DNA of 64,000 nucleotides from Lewinellaceae bacterium (GCA_020636005.1 JACJYR010000003.1:558001-622000), one strand, 5' to 3'. Numbered from the stretch's first letter, positions 38,251 to 46,292 are shown. Program-made: numbers and translations. Notes: generated by a model from the sequence alone, not told the origin.

Positions 38251-38290
38251 ACTTTTTTTTGACAAGGGCCTATTTCAAAGGCCCGGCAAG

Positions 38291-39046
38291 TTATTCTTCC
38301 ACCGTTGCCGGTGCTTCTTCCATGATGCGTTCGTCCACCAAAATGCGGCCGCAATGTTCGCACACGATGATTTTCTTGTGCATCCCGATTTCCAACTGCA
38401 ATTGTGGCGGCACTTTGTTGAAACAGCCACCGCAGGCATCCCGCTCCACCGTTACGACGGCAAGGCCGTTGCGGTAGTTCTCCCTGATCTTGTTGTAGGC
38501 TTTCATCAGGCGATCCTCGATTTTCTTTTTGGCTTTTTCACTTTTCTTGCGAAGCTTCTCTTCTTCTTTCTCTGTTTTTTCCTGGATGGCCTGCAATTCT
38601 ACTTTTTTCCGTTCCAGGTCGGCTTTTTTCGCATCGAGGCGGTCGGTCGTTGCCTTCAGGGTCTCCTTTTTGGCGTCCATGCCCACCTTTGCTTCTTTTA
38701 TCTTTTTCTCGGACAATTGGATATCCAGGCGTTGCATTTCCAGTTCTTTGGTCAATGCCTCGAATTCCCGGTTGTTTTTGACGTTCTCCAACTGTTTTTC
38801 GTAGCGGGCGATTAGGGCGTTAGATTCGGCGATGTTGGACTCATAGCGGCTCAGTTCGCCGTCCATGTCTTCCACGTTTTCTTCGAGGCGGCGGCGGCGG
38901 GTTTCCAGGCCGACGATTTCGTCTTCGAGGTCGCGTACTTCCATCGGCAATTCGCCTTTCAAAATTTCCAACTCATCTATTTGGGAATCAATGAGTTGAA
39001 GCTCGTACATACTTTTGAGTTTTTCCTCTACGCTAAGTTCTGCCAT
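38291..39046 (-). CDS. Coiled-coil protein with C4-type zinc ribbon
   Basis: A 251-residue protein: the first 190 residues are almost entirely heptad-patterned coiled coil rich in Glu, Lys and Leu, and the C-terminus carries a zinc ribbon with two CxxC knuckles (ACGGCFNKVPP and CEHCGRIL). This is the conserved family found beside nif3-like genes in many bacteria, annotated as a C4-type zinc-ribbon nucleic-acid-binding protein. Role unknown. The start is set at the ATG at 39046 (MAELSVEEKL), just inside a longer frame. Its upstream neighbour in the same direction is the Nif3-like gene, 82 bp away, which supports a two-gene unit ending at the strong terminator. Confidence 0.88.
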   Translation of the reverse strand: MAELSVEEKLKSMYELQLIDSQIDELEILKGELPMEVRDLEDEIVGLETRRRRLEENVEDMDGELSRYESNIAESNALIARYEKQLENVKNNREFEALTKELEMQRLDIQLSEKKIKEAKVGMDAKKETLKATTDRLDAKKADLERKKVELQAIQEKTEKEEEKLRKKSEKAKKKIEDRLMKAYNKIRENYRNGLAVVTVERDACGGCFNKVPPQLQLEIGMHKKIIVCEHCGRILVDERIMEEAPATVEE

Positions 39047-39128
39047 GTTGATAAAGGATAATTGATATTCGATGTTTGATGTTTGATACCAGTGGTGTTT
39101 AGAAAAAACCAATATCAAATACCCGACA

Positions 39129-40175
39129 TCACAAATAAAGAACAGGATTGGTATTTACTTCTATTTTAAGGGGCGCAAAAGTAGGAAATTTTTCCAAGAT
39201 AATTTCCTGTAATAAATCAATTGTAAACTGCTCGCTTTCAAAGTGGCCGATGTCGGCGATGACCAGCTTGCCTTCGGCATCGAAGAACTCGTGGTACTTA
39301 AAATCCCCGGTTATGTAAACGTCCGCTTTTTGCCGGATGGCTTGTGGCAAAAGAAAGCTGCCGGCCCCGCCGCACAACGCTACGGTTTTGATGGGCCGGC
39401 CCGTCAGTTGGGTGTGGCGCACACAGCCAGCTTTCATTTCTTTTTTTACTTTTTTCAAAAAATCCAACTCCCTGGCGGGTTTCGGCAATTCGCCGATAAG
39501 GCCGGCGCCGATGTCGAGGCTGTTGTTTTCGAGGCTGGTGATTTCAAAATGGGCACTGGGGGCCACTTTGTGCAATGCGCCCAATACTGCACCCTGGTTC
39601 CCCCCGGGGAATACGACCTCCATCTTCAGGTGGGCCGATGAACTTCCTCCTTGTGTCAGTACGCCAAGGCCGGCATAGCTCAGCCTGTCGAACCCGTTGA
39701 TAGTGCCGGCCCCCGCCGAGAAGAGCGCTGCCCTGACTTGTTCCGTTTCACTGGCGGGTACCAGCACGGCCAGCTTTTTCAGTGCGGTTTTAGGTGCTAA
39801 AACACGGGTATTCACGATGCCCAGCCGCTCGGCAATTTTACTGTTGACGCCGCGGTAAAGCATATTGTCCAGGTTGGTGTGGATGGCGTAAATGGCCACC
39901 TCGTGCCGGATGGCTTTGATGACGGTGCGTTCCACGTAATTGTTGCCGTTGAGCCGTTTCAAACCCTTGAAGACGATGGGGTGGTGTGCAACCACGAGGT
40001 TGCAGCCTTTTTGAATGGCCTCGTCAATGACCTCTTCGGTAGTGTCGAGGCAGCAAAGCGCTCCTTTAACTTCCCACTCACGGCTACCGGTGATGAGGCC
40101 GGCGTTGTCGTAGTTTTCCTGGTAGGAAGGTGGGGCGATGGATTCCAGGTGGGCCAGGATGTCTTTTATTTTCAT
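39129..40175 (-). CDS. Nif3-like dinuclear metal-centre protein
   Basis: A 348-residue member of the Nif3/YbgI family, cytoplasmic hexamers with a dinuclear metal site. Metal-binding His residues are visible in VVAHHPIVFKG near the N-terminus and in ADIGHFESEQ near the C-terminus; AIYAIHTNLDN is another hallmark. At about 130-230 it has the PII-like insertion seen in the longer (about 360-residue) members. Earlier literature suggested GTP cyclohydrolase activity for relatives, but physiological function remains unclear. The ATG at 40175 is favoured over a TTG 21 nt upstream. It is divergent from the Vat-like gene across a 317-bp control region. Confidence 0.93.
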   Translation of the reverse strand: MKIKDILAHLESIAPPSYQENYDNAGLITGSREWEVKGALCCLDTTEEVIDEAIQKGCNLVVAHHPIVFKGLKRLNGNNYVERTVIKAIRHEVAIYAIHTNLDNMLYRGVNSKIAERLGIVNTRVLAPKTALKKLAVLVPASETEQVRAALFSAGAGTINGFDRLSYAGLGVLTQGGSSSAHLKMEVVFPGGNQGAVLGALHKVAPSAHFEITSLENNSLDIGAGLIGELPKPARELDFLKKVKKEMKAGCVRHTQLTGRPIKTVALCGGAGSFLLPQAIRQKADVYITGDFKYHEFFDAEGKLVIADIGHFESEQFTIDLLQEIILEKFPTFAPLKIEVNTNPVLYL

Positions 40176-40242
40176 GTGTATGGATTGAACTGGCAAGTTT
40201 TGCGGGCCACATTTTTTTAAACAACCAATAAAATTTCCACAG

Positions 40243-40336
40243 TTTACTGACGTGAATCTGCTATTTCAACCAGCACCAATTGTGTCGAATAATTTAACCC
40301 TCCTAGCTTACATTTGCATTTTACTGACGTGAATCT
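40243..40336. promoter_or_regulatory. Paired 17-bp direct repeats around a -7 element in a divergent promoter region
   Basis: The sequence TTTACTGACGTGAATCT occurs identically at 40243-40259 and 40320-40336, 77 bp apart. Between them TACATTTG (40309-40316) matches the Bacteroidota -7 box on the plus strand, facing the Vat-like gene. The repeats look like binding sites for a regulator. Further on, two related 20-bp stretches (near 40434 and 40453) begin CGGGGCAATT and CGGGACAATT. Confidence 0.45.
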
Positions 40337-40492
40337 TCGATTTGACATTTCTTGCTGCAAAAGTATGCCCATCCGGAAACATTGCCCATAGTGAAGTACC
40401 GCTATTCCAAAAAGTACCGTACCGGTGGAAACGGGGCAATTGATCCCAATGACGGGACAATTAGATCATTGAATTGCCAAAAATAACAACCA

Positions 40493-41125
40493 ATGGAACA
40501 ATACGGCCCGAACCCGTTGACGAAATTCCCCTTGCCGGGGATTGAAAGATTGTGTTTCCTGAAAAATATCATTACGAACCCGCAGATTATCGTGGGCGAT
40601 TTCACCTACTACGACGATTTTGAGAACGTAGCCAATTTTGAAAAAAACGTCCGTTATCTTTTCGATTTCACAGGCGACAAACTCATCATCGGGAAGTTTT
40701 GCATGATTGCCTCCGGGGTAGAGTTCATCATGAATGGGGCGAACCATCTCGTAGATGCTGTCTCTACCTACCCGTTCAGCATTTTTGGCCACGGCTGGGA
40801 AAGTGCAATGGAAGGAAAAACCTATCCTTTCAAGGGCGACACCGTGGTTGGGAACGACGTTTGGATTGGTTATAAAGCGGCCATCATGGCTGGCGTCACG
40901 ATAGGGGACGGCGCTATCATCGGGGCATACTCGGTTGTCACCAAAGATGTCGAGCCTTATGCCATCGTTGGCGGCAACCCTGCACGAACTATCCGCAAAC
41001 GCTTCCCGGAGGAGCATATTGAAAGATTGCTGAACCTCCGCTGGTGGGACTGGCCCTTGGAAAAACTCACCCGCCACGTGCAGGATTTGACCGGCAACAA
41101 TATCGCCTGCCTGGAAAATTTATGA
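40493..41125 (+). CDS. Vat-family (streptogramin A-type) O-acetyltransferase
   Basis: A 210-residue left-handed beta-helix (hexapeptide) acetyltransferase. It follows Vat proteins closely along its length: GPNPLTKFPLPG, PQIIVGDFTYYDD, GDKLIIGKFCMIA, FIMNGANH with the catalytic His85, STYPFSIFGHGWE, KGDTVVGNDVWIG, GAIIGAYSVVTKDVEPYAIVGGNPA and IRKRF. Vat enzymes inactivate group A streptogramins using acetyl-CoA; related CatB-type xenobiotic acetyltransferases act on chloramphenicol. Resistance is therefore a possible but untested activity, and environmental homologues may have another substrate. Start at the ATG at 40493. It stands alone with its own control region carrying paired direct repeats; no mobile resistance context is evident except the 151-bp repeat 58 bp downstream. 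Confidence 0.9.
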   Translation: MEQYGPNPLTKFPLPGIERLCFLKNIITNPQIIVGDFTYYDDFENVANFEKNVRYLFDFTGDKLIIGKFCMIASGVEFIMNGANHLVDAVSTYPFSIFGHGWESAMEGKTYPFKGDTVVGNDVWIGYKAAIMAGVTIGDGAIIGAYSVVTKDVEPYAIVGGNPARTIRKRFPEEHIERLLNLRWWDWPLEKLTRHVQDLTGNNIACLENL

Positions 41126-41183
41126 AACCCAATTATCGAATTTTGGCAGCTAACTTTTTGATTGTCAACGTTTAATTAGTTTC

Positions 41184-41334
41184 GTTCTTTGTCAAATTCT
41201 GTGGAGTAAGGAAACCGTTAAAACGGTTTAGCACATAACCGCTTGATTTTCAACCCACGATTTAAGTCGTGGGTTGAAAATTGGCTATCACTTTGAACCG
41301 TTTTAACGGATGACCACAAGATTTGTCAAAGAAC
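41184..41334 (+). repeat. 151-bp palindromic MITE-like element, copy A
   Basis: Recurs in inverted orientation at 49807-49957. The ends are inverted repeats of about 20 bp: GTTCTTTGTCAAATTCTGTG at the left and GTTCTTTGACAAATCTTGTG read inward from the right. Nested inside are AACCGTTAAAACGGTT, a long dyad centred at about 41266 with arms TTTTCAACCCACGA, and CCGTTTTAACGG. It has no coding capacity. It fills most of the gap between the Vat-like and aminotransferase genes. No clean target duplication is seen around this copy. Confidence 0.8.
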
Positions 41335-41380
41335 CAATAATTTTTTGTTTTTTCAATTTTCGATTTCAGAGTACCCTCTA

Positions 41381-42229
41381 ATGGCTGAAATGATAAACTT
41401 GAACGGCCGAATCCTGCCCGGGAACCAGGCTTCCCTGACAGTTGGCAACCGGGCATTCCGGTATGGCGATGGCCTGTTTGAAAGTATCCGTGTTTTTGAA
41501 GGCAAAATGCCGTTTTTTGACCAGCATTGGCAACGGCTGTTAGAAGGCATGAAGCTGTTGAAATTTGAAGTGCCGGACAGTTATTCTCCTGCCTTTTTTC
41601 AACAAGAAATTGCCCAGCTCACGAAACAATGCGGGAATTGGAGGGTGAGGCTAACAATCTTCAGGACGGAAGGCGGGCTGTACACTCCAGTCTCCGACAT
41701 GCCTGAATTTTTGATTGAGGCTTCTGCGCTGGAATCCAGTCAGTTTCAGTTAAATGAAAATGGACTGACCATCGGGACGTATGATGAAATGCTGCTCCTA
41801 TCCTCCAATCACCCAGCCATCCAATCTTTCAAAACCTGCAACGCCCTGCCGCTCGTCCTGGCCGGCATTTACAAAAAAAAGCAAGGTTGGGACGAATGCC
41901 TGCTGCTGAACCAGCTTGGACGGGTGGCCTGCTGTGGCAATGCCAATGTCTTTTTAGTGAAAAATAATGTATTGCACACCCCGTCACTGGGCGAGGGCTG
42001 TGTGGCAGGTACAATGCGGAAACTGATTTTGGAATTGGCGATGGAATTGGAAATGCAGGTGGTGCAATCCCCTGTTCATTTAAAAGAGATAGGGTCGGCA
42101 GACGAAATTTTTCTAACTAACGCCATCCAGGGAATAAGGTGGGTAAAAACGCTGCAGGGTTTCAAGAAAATTTTCAACAACAAATTGACGGCATCATTGG
42201 TGCTGGCACTGAACGATAAGATCAGGTAG
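41381..42229 (+). CDS. Class IV aminotransferase (PLP-dependent)
   Basis: A 282-residue fold-type IV PLP enzyme of the group containing branched-chain aminotransferase, D-amino-acid transaminase and 4-amino-4-deoxychorismate lyase. Landmarks: LNGRILPGNQASLTVGNRAFRYGDGLFESIR, seen as LTVGNRAFRYGDG; the PLP lysine in SFKTCNALPLVLAG; and the phosphate-binding segment ACCGNANVFLV, GEGCVAGTMRK. Which reaction it catalyses cannot be decided by eye; the unusual CCGNAN in place of the typical EGSxSN loop argues against a textbook BCAT. The ATG at 41381 is used. Its stop codon directly abuts the stop codon of the convergent HD/Pycsar gene, with no spare base. Confidence 0.88.
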   Translation: MAEMINLNGRILPGNQASLTVGNRAFRYGDGLFESIRVFEGKMPFFDQHWQRLLEGMKLLKFEVPDSYSPAFFQQEIAQLTKQCGNWRVRLTIFRTEGGLYTPVSDMPEFLIEASALESSQFQLNENGLTIGTYDEMLLLSSNHPAIQSFKTCNALPLVLAGIYKKKQGWDECLLLNQLGRVACCGNANVFLVKNNVLHTPSLGEGCVAGTMRKLILELAMELEMQVVQSPVHLKEIGSADEIFLTNAIQGIRWVKTLQGFKKIFNNKLTASLVLALNDKIR

Positions 42230-43411
42230 CTACCCTTTTCCCCCAAATAGGATCGTTGCCAGAAAAACCAATACCGTAGCCACCATGCCGATCATGAAAA
42301 TACCATAGGTAATGCGGAGCCGCCGGTACTTATTGCCCAGCGTTCGCCCCAGGAAATACAGGTCGTTGACGATAGAATGATCCAACGTAGATTCGTCGTT
42401 GGTCACGGTCGTGAGGCCCCGGAGGTAATCTTCCCGGTTCATTTTATAAAAATTGCCAAAGAAAAAAAGGTTGGTCTTGCCTTCTTTGATCTTGTCGAGG
42501 TCGGTAAAACCTTCCATTTTCACCGGCCGGGTAGCTGTGGTGGCGTAAACAATGGAAAGGATGCAGGTGAGCAGCAGGACGCCTGCAGGGTAGATGAGGT
42601 TGGGGGATTTTTCCAGGTTGCTGGCCAGGATGGGTATGCCGATGGTGATGAGCAAAGAGTTGATACTCAGCATAATATTGGCCTTGTTATCGGCGATGTT
42701 GGTCAGGTCGATCTGGTTGCGGAGCGTCGTTTTGAACATCATCTGGGCGCTTTTGCTCTTGCTGATGGAGAAGCCCAAGTCTTCCACTGCTAAGGGTTGG
42801 GGGGCATATTTGTCTTCCTCCAATTTTTCCAGCCTTTTCTTTGTTTTTTTTAAAGTCTTCCGCTTTTCTTTTCCATACAGCGCCTGTGCCTCGCCGGTAT
42901 AAAACTGGTGTTGGCCCCAAAATGCCAGGTTGTTTTTCAGCCATTCCTTATCAGTCATGTTGATGTTGGAAAATACCTCCCACTCGTGGCGCAGTGCGTC
43001 CGACTTCTCCAGGTAGGTGCTGCCGTTGGTATTAAAGTCGGCGTCTTTCATTACTTTCTGGATCAGGGTCTTTGGTTCCACGCCCACTTTGGTCATTTCA
43101 ATGAGATCCTTCACTTCGGCAATCCGTTCGGGCGGGTAATTTTCCTGCGCTAAAAAAGCTTCCGCTATTTTTTTGCTCACTTCCTCGTGCCCGTTGTATG
43201 TTTTGGTAAAACCGGTATCATGAAATAGTGCTGCGAGTTCGAGCAACTCCAGTTCCTGGTCTTCCAATTGGTAGCGTTTGCCCAGGTCCTGGGCTGCATC
43301 CCGGACTGACCTGGTGTGCGCAAGGTCGTGGTATCTATGGTCGGGAGTCAACCCTTTGGAGAGGAGGTCAATGACATAGTCGTTAGCGTTCTTTACGATC
43401 TGGGTTTTCAT
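42230..43411 (-). CDS. HD-domain phosphohydrolase fused to Pycsar-type transmembrane effector domain
   Basis: A 393-residue two-part protein. Residues 1 to about 190 form an HD domain: His32 (YHDLAHTRSV), His64-Asp65 (AALFHDTGF) and Asp123 (MKDADFN) supply the metal ligands of a phosphohydrolase. After a basic linker (about 180-205) comes the membrane part annotated in this phylum as Pycsar effector/DUF5706 (about 215-390), recognised by FKTTLRNQIDLTNIADNKAN and three hydrophobic segments at about 246-264, 272-292 and 368-389. In known Pycsar defence such membrane domains act when a cyclase makes cCMP or cUMP on phage infection. No cyclase gene is nearby here, so the protein is orphan; the HD domain might instead degrade a nucleotide signal. 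Function is inferred. Confidence 0.85.
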   Translation of the reverse strand: MKTQIVKNANDYVIDLLSKGLTPDHRYHDLAHTRSVRDAAQDLGKRYQLEDQELELLELAALFHDTGFTKTYNGHEEVSKKIAEAFLAQENYPPERIAEVKDLIEMTKVGVEPKTLIQKVMKDADFNTNGSTYLEKSDALRHEWEVFSNINMTDKEWLKNNLAFWGQHQFYTGEAQALYGKEKRKTLKKTKKRLEKLEEDKYAPQPLAVEDLGFSISKSKSAQMMFKTTLRNQIDLTNIADNKANIMLSINSLLITIGIPILASNLEKSPNLIYPAGVLLLTCILSIVYATTATRPVKMEGFTDLDKIKEGKTNLFFFGNFYKMNREDYLRGLTTVTNDESTLDHSIVNDLYFLGRTLGNKYRRLRITYGIFMIGMVATVLVFLATILFGGKG

Positions 43412-43655
43412 ATCCGTTGGTTAGTAGTGCTAAAAGTAGGGCAATAATAATAGTATTCCAATACAGTGATAAAAATACAACTTACTTAGGACACTATGGT
43501 TTTGCAGGTGGGTGTGCGTTTTTAAATCAAAATTTGTTCACAAACGAACATGCAATCTAGCCGTATATTGGAAAATTTTTTCTAAGTAGTTGAATTTCAA
43601 CGCCAAAAAAAGGGTGGCACAACCGTTGTTGATTGAAAGGCAAAAAATCAAGCTT

Positions 43656-43949
43656 ATGCCTCACATCGCTATACCCATCCCTGCCGGCCCCGGCAAACAG
43701 GACATCGAAATCGAAATGACCATCAACGGCGAACGCCAGCAACTCCACTACCGGGTCGAACTGTTCTATTGGTCGGACTGCAACATACCCACCATCAACC
43801 GGGTGGAGTGCATCCGTGGCATCCTCAACGAATATGACCGGGACTGGATGCTCTACTTCATCGGCGAACCGACCGACGACTTCGTGCCCATCACCTTCGT
43901 TAAAAAAGAAGACTGGGCGAAGAAGCGCAAGTTGCTGGTGGGGGGTTGA
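43656..43949 (+). CDS. Small conserved-looking protein of unknown function
   Basis: A 97-residue protein from the ATG at 43656 (MPHIAIPIPAGPGK); an upstream TTG would add 22 residues that look non-coding. No signal peptide or membrane segment. It is compact and polar, with a Trp/Cys motif FYWSDCNIPTINRVECI and a C-terminal Lys-rich KKEDWAKKRK. Codon use is similar to neighbouring genes. I do not recognise the family. It is the first gene to the right of the HD/Pycsar gene and divergent from it. Its stop codon opens directly into a TTTGA-rich repeat. A role connected to the HD/Pycsar protein is conceivable but unsupported. Confidence 0.6.
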   Translation: MPHIAIPIPAGPGKQDIEIEMTINGERQQLHYRVELFYWSDCNIPTINRVECIRGILNEYDRDWMLYFIGEPTDDFVPITFVKKEDWAKKRKLLVGG

Positions 43950-44059
43950 ATGGTTTGAAGATGGTTTGAATTGTTTGAATTGTTTGAAATTGTTTGAATT
44001 GTCGGGCACATTCGCTCCGAATGGGATGCACAACTTCAAACAACTCAAACATCTCAAAT
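43947..44059 (+). repeat. TTTGA-rich repeat and hairpin starting at a stop codon
   Basis: Begins at the TGA of the preceding gene and runs through several GTTTGAATT units to about 44000. A reverse-oriented set of CAAAC units follows at 44031-44059. The arms GTTTGAATTGTTTGAA (43973-43988) and TTCAAACAACTCAAAC (44035-44050) pair at 15 of 16 positions, enclosing a smaller CATTCG/CGAATG hairpin. It resembles the tandem repeat after gldC at 46392. Confidence 0.65.
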
Positions 44060-44102
44060 AAATTTCAAGCAACACCATGTACTTTTGGGCAAACTTTAAG
44101 CT

Positions 44103-44624
44103 ATGCCCGAAATCTCCATTGCCCAGCCCGAAGACATCCCTGCCTTGGTGGAAATCATCAACCTGTCCTACCGGGGCGAACCCTCCAAAAAAGGCTGGAC
44201 GACCGAAGCCGATCTCTTGTCCGGCGACATCCGCACCGATGTGGCGAACGTGATGGAATTCATGTCGAAAGAAAATGCAGTTTACCTTAAATGCACGGAC
44301 AAAGCAGGACATATTTCAGGCTGCGTTTACCTTGAGCAAACAGAACGGGGGCTTTATTTGGGTATGTTTTCAGTTCACCCGGAAATGCAGGGAAGGGGCA
44401 TCGGGAAATTGTTGCTTACAGCCGCCGAAGAACGGGCCAGGCAGTTGGATTGCCCCGCCATTTTCATGCAGGTGGTGTCGGAAAGGCCGGAATTGCAAGC
44501 CTGGTATTGCCGATATGGTTATGAACTAACCGGCGAGCGAAGACCATTTGATGGCGACCCAAAGTTTGGTGTGCCGAAACGGCCACTGGAGTTTTTGATA
44601 ATGGAGAAAAAAATTACCCAATAA
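44103..44624 (+). CDS. GNAT-family N-acetyltransferase
   Basis: A 173-residue acetyl-CoA-dependent N-acetyltransferase. The acetyl-CoA-binding motif is clear: LGMFSVHPEMQGRGIGKLLL at about 92-111, with the canonical QGRGIG loop. The C-terminus LQAWYCRYGYELTGERRPF is the usual substrate-side segment of the phosphinothricin/ribosomal-like GNAT group. Acceptor substrate unknown. A possible -7 box TACTTTTG lies at 44080-44087, giving a leader of only about 10 nt. The next gene, a peptide-type ABC ATPase, starts 12 bp after its stop, so the two are likely co-transcribed; whether they cooperate, for example in peptide modification and transport, is open. Confidence 0.87.
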   Translation: MPEISIAQPEDIPALVEIINLSYRGEPSKKGWTTEADLLSGDIRTDVANVMEFMSKENAVYLKCTDKAGHISGCVYLEQTERGLYLGMFSVHPEMQGRGIGKLLLTAAEERARQLDCPAIFMQVVSERPELQAWYCRYGYELTGERRPFDGDPKFGVPKRPLEFLIMEKKITQ

Positions 44625-44636
44625 CGAAATAAAGCC

Positions 44637-46292
44637 ATGCCCTCCTCCCTCCTCCAGATAAATGATCTAATAGTCACCTTCCCACTTGAAGCCGGTACGC
44701 TTGAAGCCGTAAAAGGCATTTCCTTTTCCCTGCAAAAAGGAGAAACCCTCGGTATCGTTGGGGAGTCTGGTTCGGGCAAGTCGGTAACGGCGCTTTCTAT
44801 CATGGGCCTGCTGCCGGGCCGTGGAAAATTGGCGAATGGGGAAATCATTTTTCAGCCAAAAGAAGGCGGGCCACTGGATTTGGCAAAATTGACCCAAAAG
44901 GAATTCCGCCCATTGCGGGGCAAGGAAATAGGTATGATCTTCCAGGAACCGATGACCTCCTTGAACCCCGTTTTCCGCTGCGGCGAACAGGTGGCGGAGG
45001 CCATTCGCCTCCATCAAAATGCTTCCCCGGAAGCAGCCAAAAAGCAGGTGCTTTCCCTCTTTGAAAAAGTAAAACTGCCCGACCCTGAGCGGATGTACCG
45101 CTCATATCCGCACCAACTTTCCGGCGGCCAGCGCCAGCGGGTGGTGATAGCCATGGCCCTTTCCTGCAACCCTTCCCTCCTCATCGCCGACGAACCGACC
45201 AGCGCCCTCGACGTGACGGTGCAGCGATCCATCCTCGATTTGGTCAACGATTTGAAAAACGATTGGGACGGCTCTACCATTTTCATCACCCACGACCTCG
45301 GCGTGGTGGCGGAAGTGGCCGACCGGGTGCTGGTAATGGAAAAAGGGCAAATTGTAGAACAGGGCAGGGTAGGGGACATTCTCAAAAATCCGCAGCACCC
45401 TTACACCCAAAAGTTGTTGGAAAATTTCAAACAACGCACCAGCAAGAAGAGGGCGCCAAAGCTGGGGTCAGATTTGGCACATTTGTCAAATCTTGAATCC
45501 CGCCTCCCTGTGCTTTCTGTAAAAAACCTCTTTACCTGGTTCCCCTCCAGGCGCAGTTTTTTTGGTAAAACCATTGAATATGTAAAGGCTGTGGATGGCG
45601 TTTCGCTGGATGTTTTCAAAGGAGAAACCCTCGGCCTCGTCGGCGAATCGGGCAGCGGGAAAACGACCCTTGGCCGCAGCATCCTCCATTTGCTGCCGCC
45701 CACTTCCGGGGATGTTTCTTTTAAAAAGCAAAACCTGTCGCAAGTGGCTGATAAGCGATGGAAAGGGCTGCGCAAAAACATGCAGATTATTTTCCAAGAC
45801 CCCTATTCCTCGCTCGATCCGCGCCAAACCATTGGGGCTGCTATTGTTGAGCCGATGCAGGTACACGGCATTTTGACCACAGAAAAGGAAAGGCGGGAAA
45901 AGGCTTTGGAACTGCTGGAAACAGTGGGCCTGGACGCCTCCCATTTTTGGCGTTTCCCCAATGAGTTCTCCGGCGGCCAGCGGCAGCGCATCTGCATCGC
46001 CCGTGCCCTGGCGCTCGAACCGGAGTTCATTATCTGCGACGAATGCGTATCCTCCCTTGATGTCACCGTTCAGGCGCAGGTATTGGATTTGCTGAAAAAT
46101 TTACAGGAAAAACACAGCCTTACCTACATTTTTATCTCCCACGATCTTGCCGTTGTGCGCTTGATGAGCGATAGGATTGCCGTGATGAAAGATGGGAAAA
46201 TTGTGGAAATGGGAGAAGCGGAAGAAGTTTATACCCAACCAAAATCAGACTATACCAAATCGTTGCTCAGTGCAGTGTTGGGTATTCATTAA
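44637..46292 (+). CDS. Fused double ABC ATPase of the dipeptide/oligopeptide (DppDF/YejF) type
   Basis: A 551-residue cytoplasmic ATPase with two complete ABC domains. First: Walker A GESGSGKS (about 42-49), signature LSGGQRQRVVIA, Walker B LLIADEPTSALD. Second: Walker A GESGSGKT (about 336-343), signature FSGGQRQRICIA, Walker B FIICDECVSSLD. Each is followed by the family's His switch (ITHDLGVV, ISHDLAVV). This arrangement matches fused DppD-DppF/YejF ATPases of peptide or nickel importers. In the second domain the residue after Walker B is Cys rather than Pro (DECVSS), common in YejF-like proteins. No permease or binding-protein gene is adjacent, so partners must be encoded elsewhere. Confidence 0.93.
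   Translation: MPSSLLQINDLIVTFPLEAGTLEAVKGISFSLQKGETLGIVGESGSGKSVTALSIMGLLPGRGKLANGEIIFQPKEGGPLDLAKLTQKEFRPLRGKEIGMIFQEPMTSLNPVFRCGEQVAEAIRLHQNASPEAAKKQVLSLFEKVKLPDPERMYRSYPHQLSGGQRQRVVIAMALSCNPSLLIADEPTSALDVTVQRSILDLVNDLKNDWDGSTIFITHDLGVVAEVADRVLVMEKGQIVEQGRVGDILKNPQHPYTQKLLENFKQRTSKKRAPKLGSDLAHLSNLESRLPVLSVKNLFTWFPSRRSFFGKTIEYVKAVDGVSLDVFKGETLGLVGESGSGKTTLGRSILHLLPPTSGDVSFKKQNLSQVADKRWKGLRKNMQIIFQDPYSSLDPRQTIGAAIVEPMQVHGILTTEKERREKALELLETVGLDASHFWRFPNEFSGGQRQRICIARALALEPEFIICDECVSSLDVTVQAQVLDLLKNLQEKHSLTYIFISHDLAVVRLMSDRIAVMKDGKIVEMGEAEEVYTQPKSDYTKSLLSAVLGIH

Noticed and set aside
38151..38363. N-terminal extension of the sensor kinase
   Set aside because: It would cross the terminator of the adjacent gene and lacks any family similarity; the ATG at 38150 opens directly into TM1.
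43557..44312. 251-codon minus-strand open frame
   Set aside because: It is antisense to a small gene, the TTTGA repeat and the GNAT gene.
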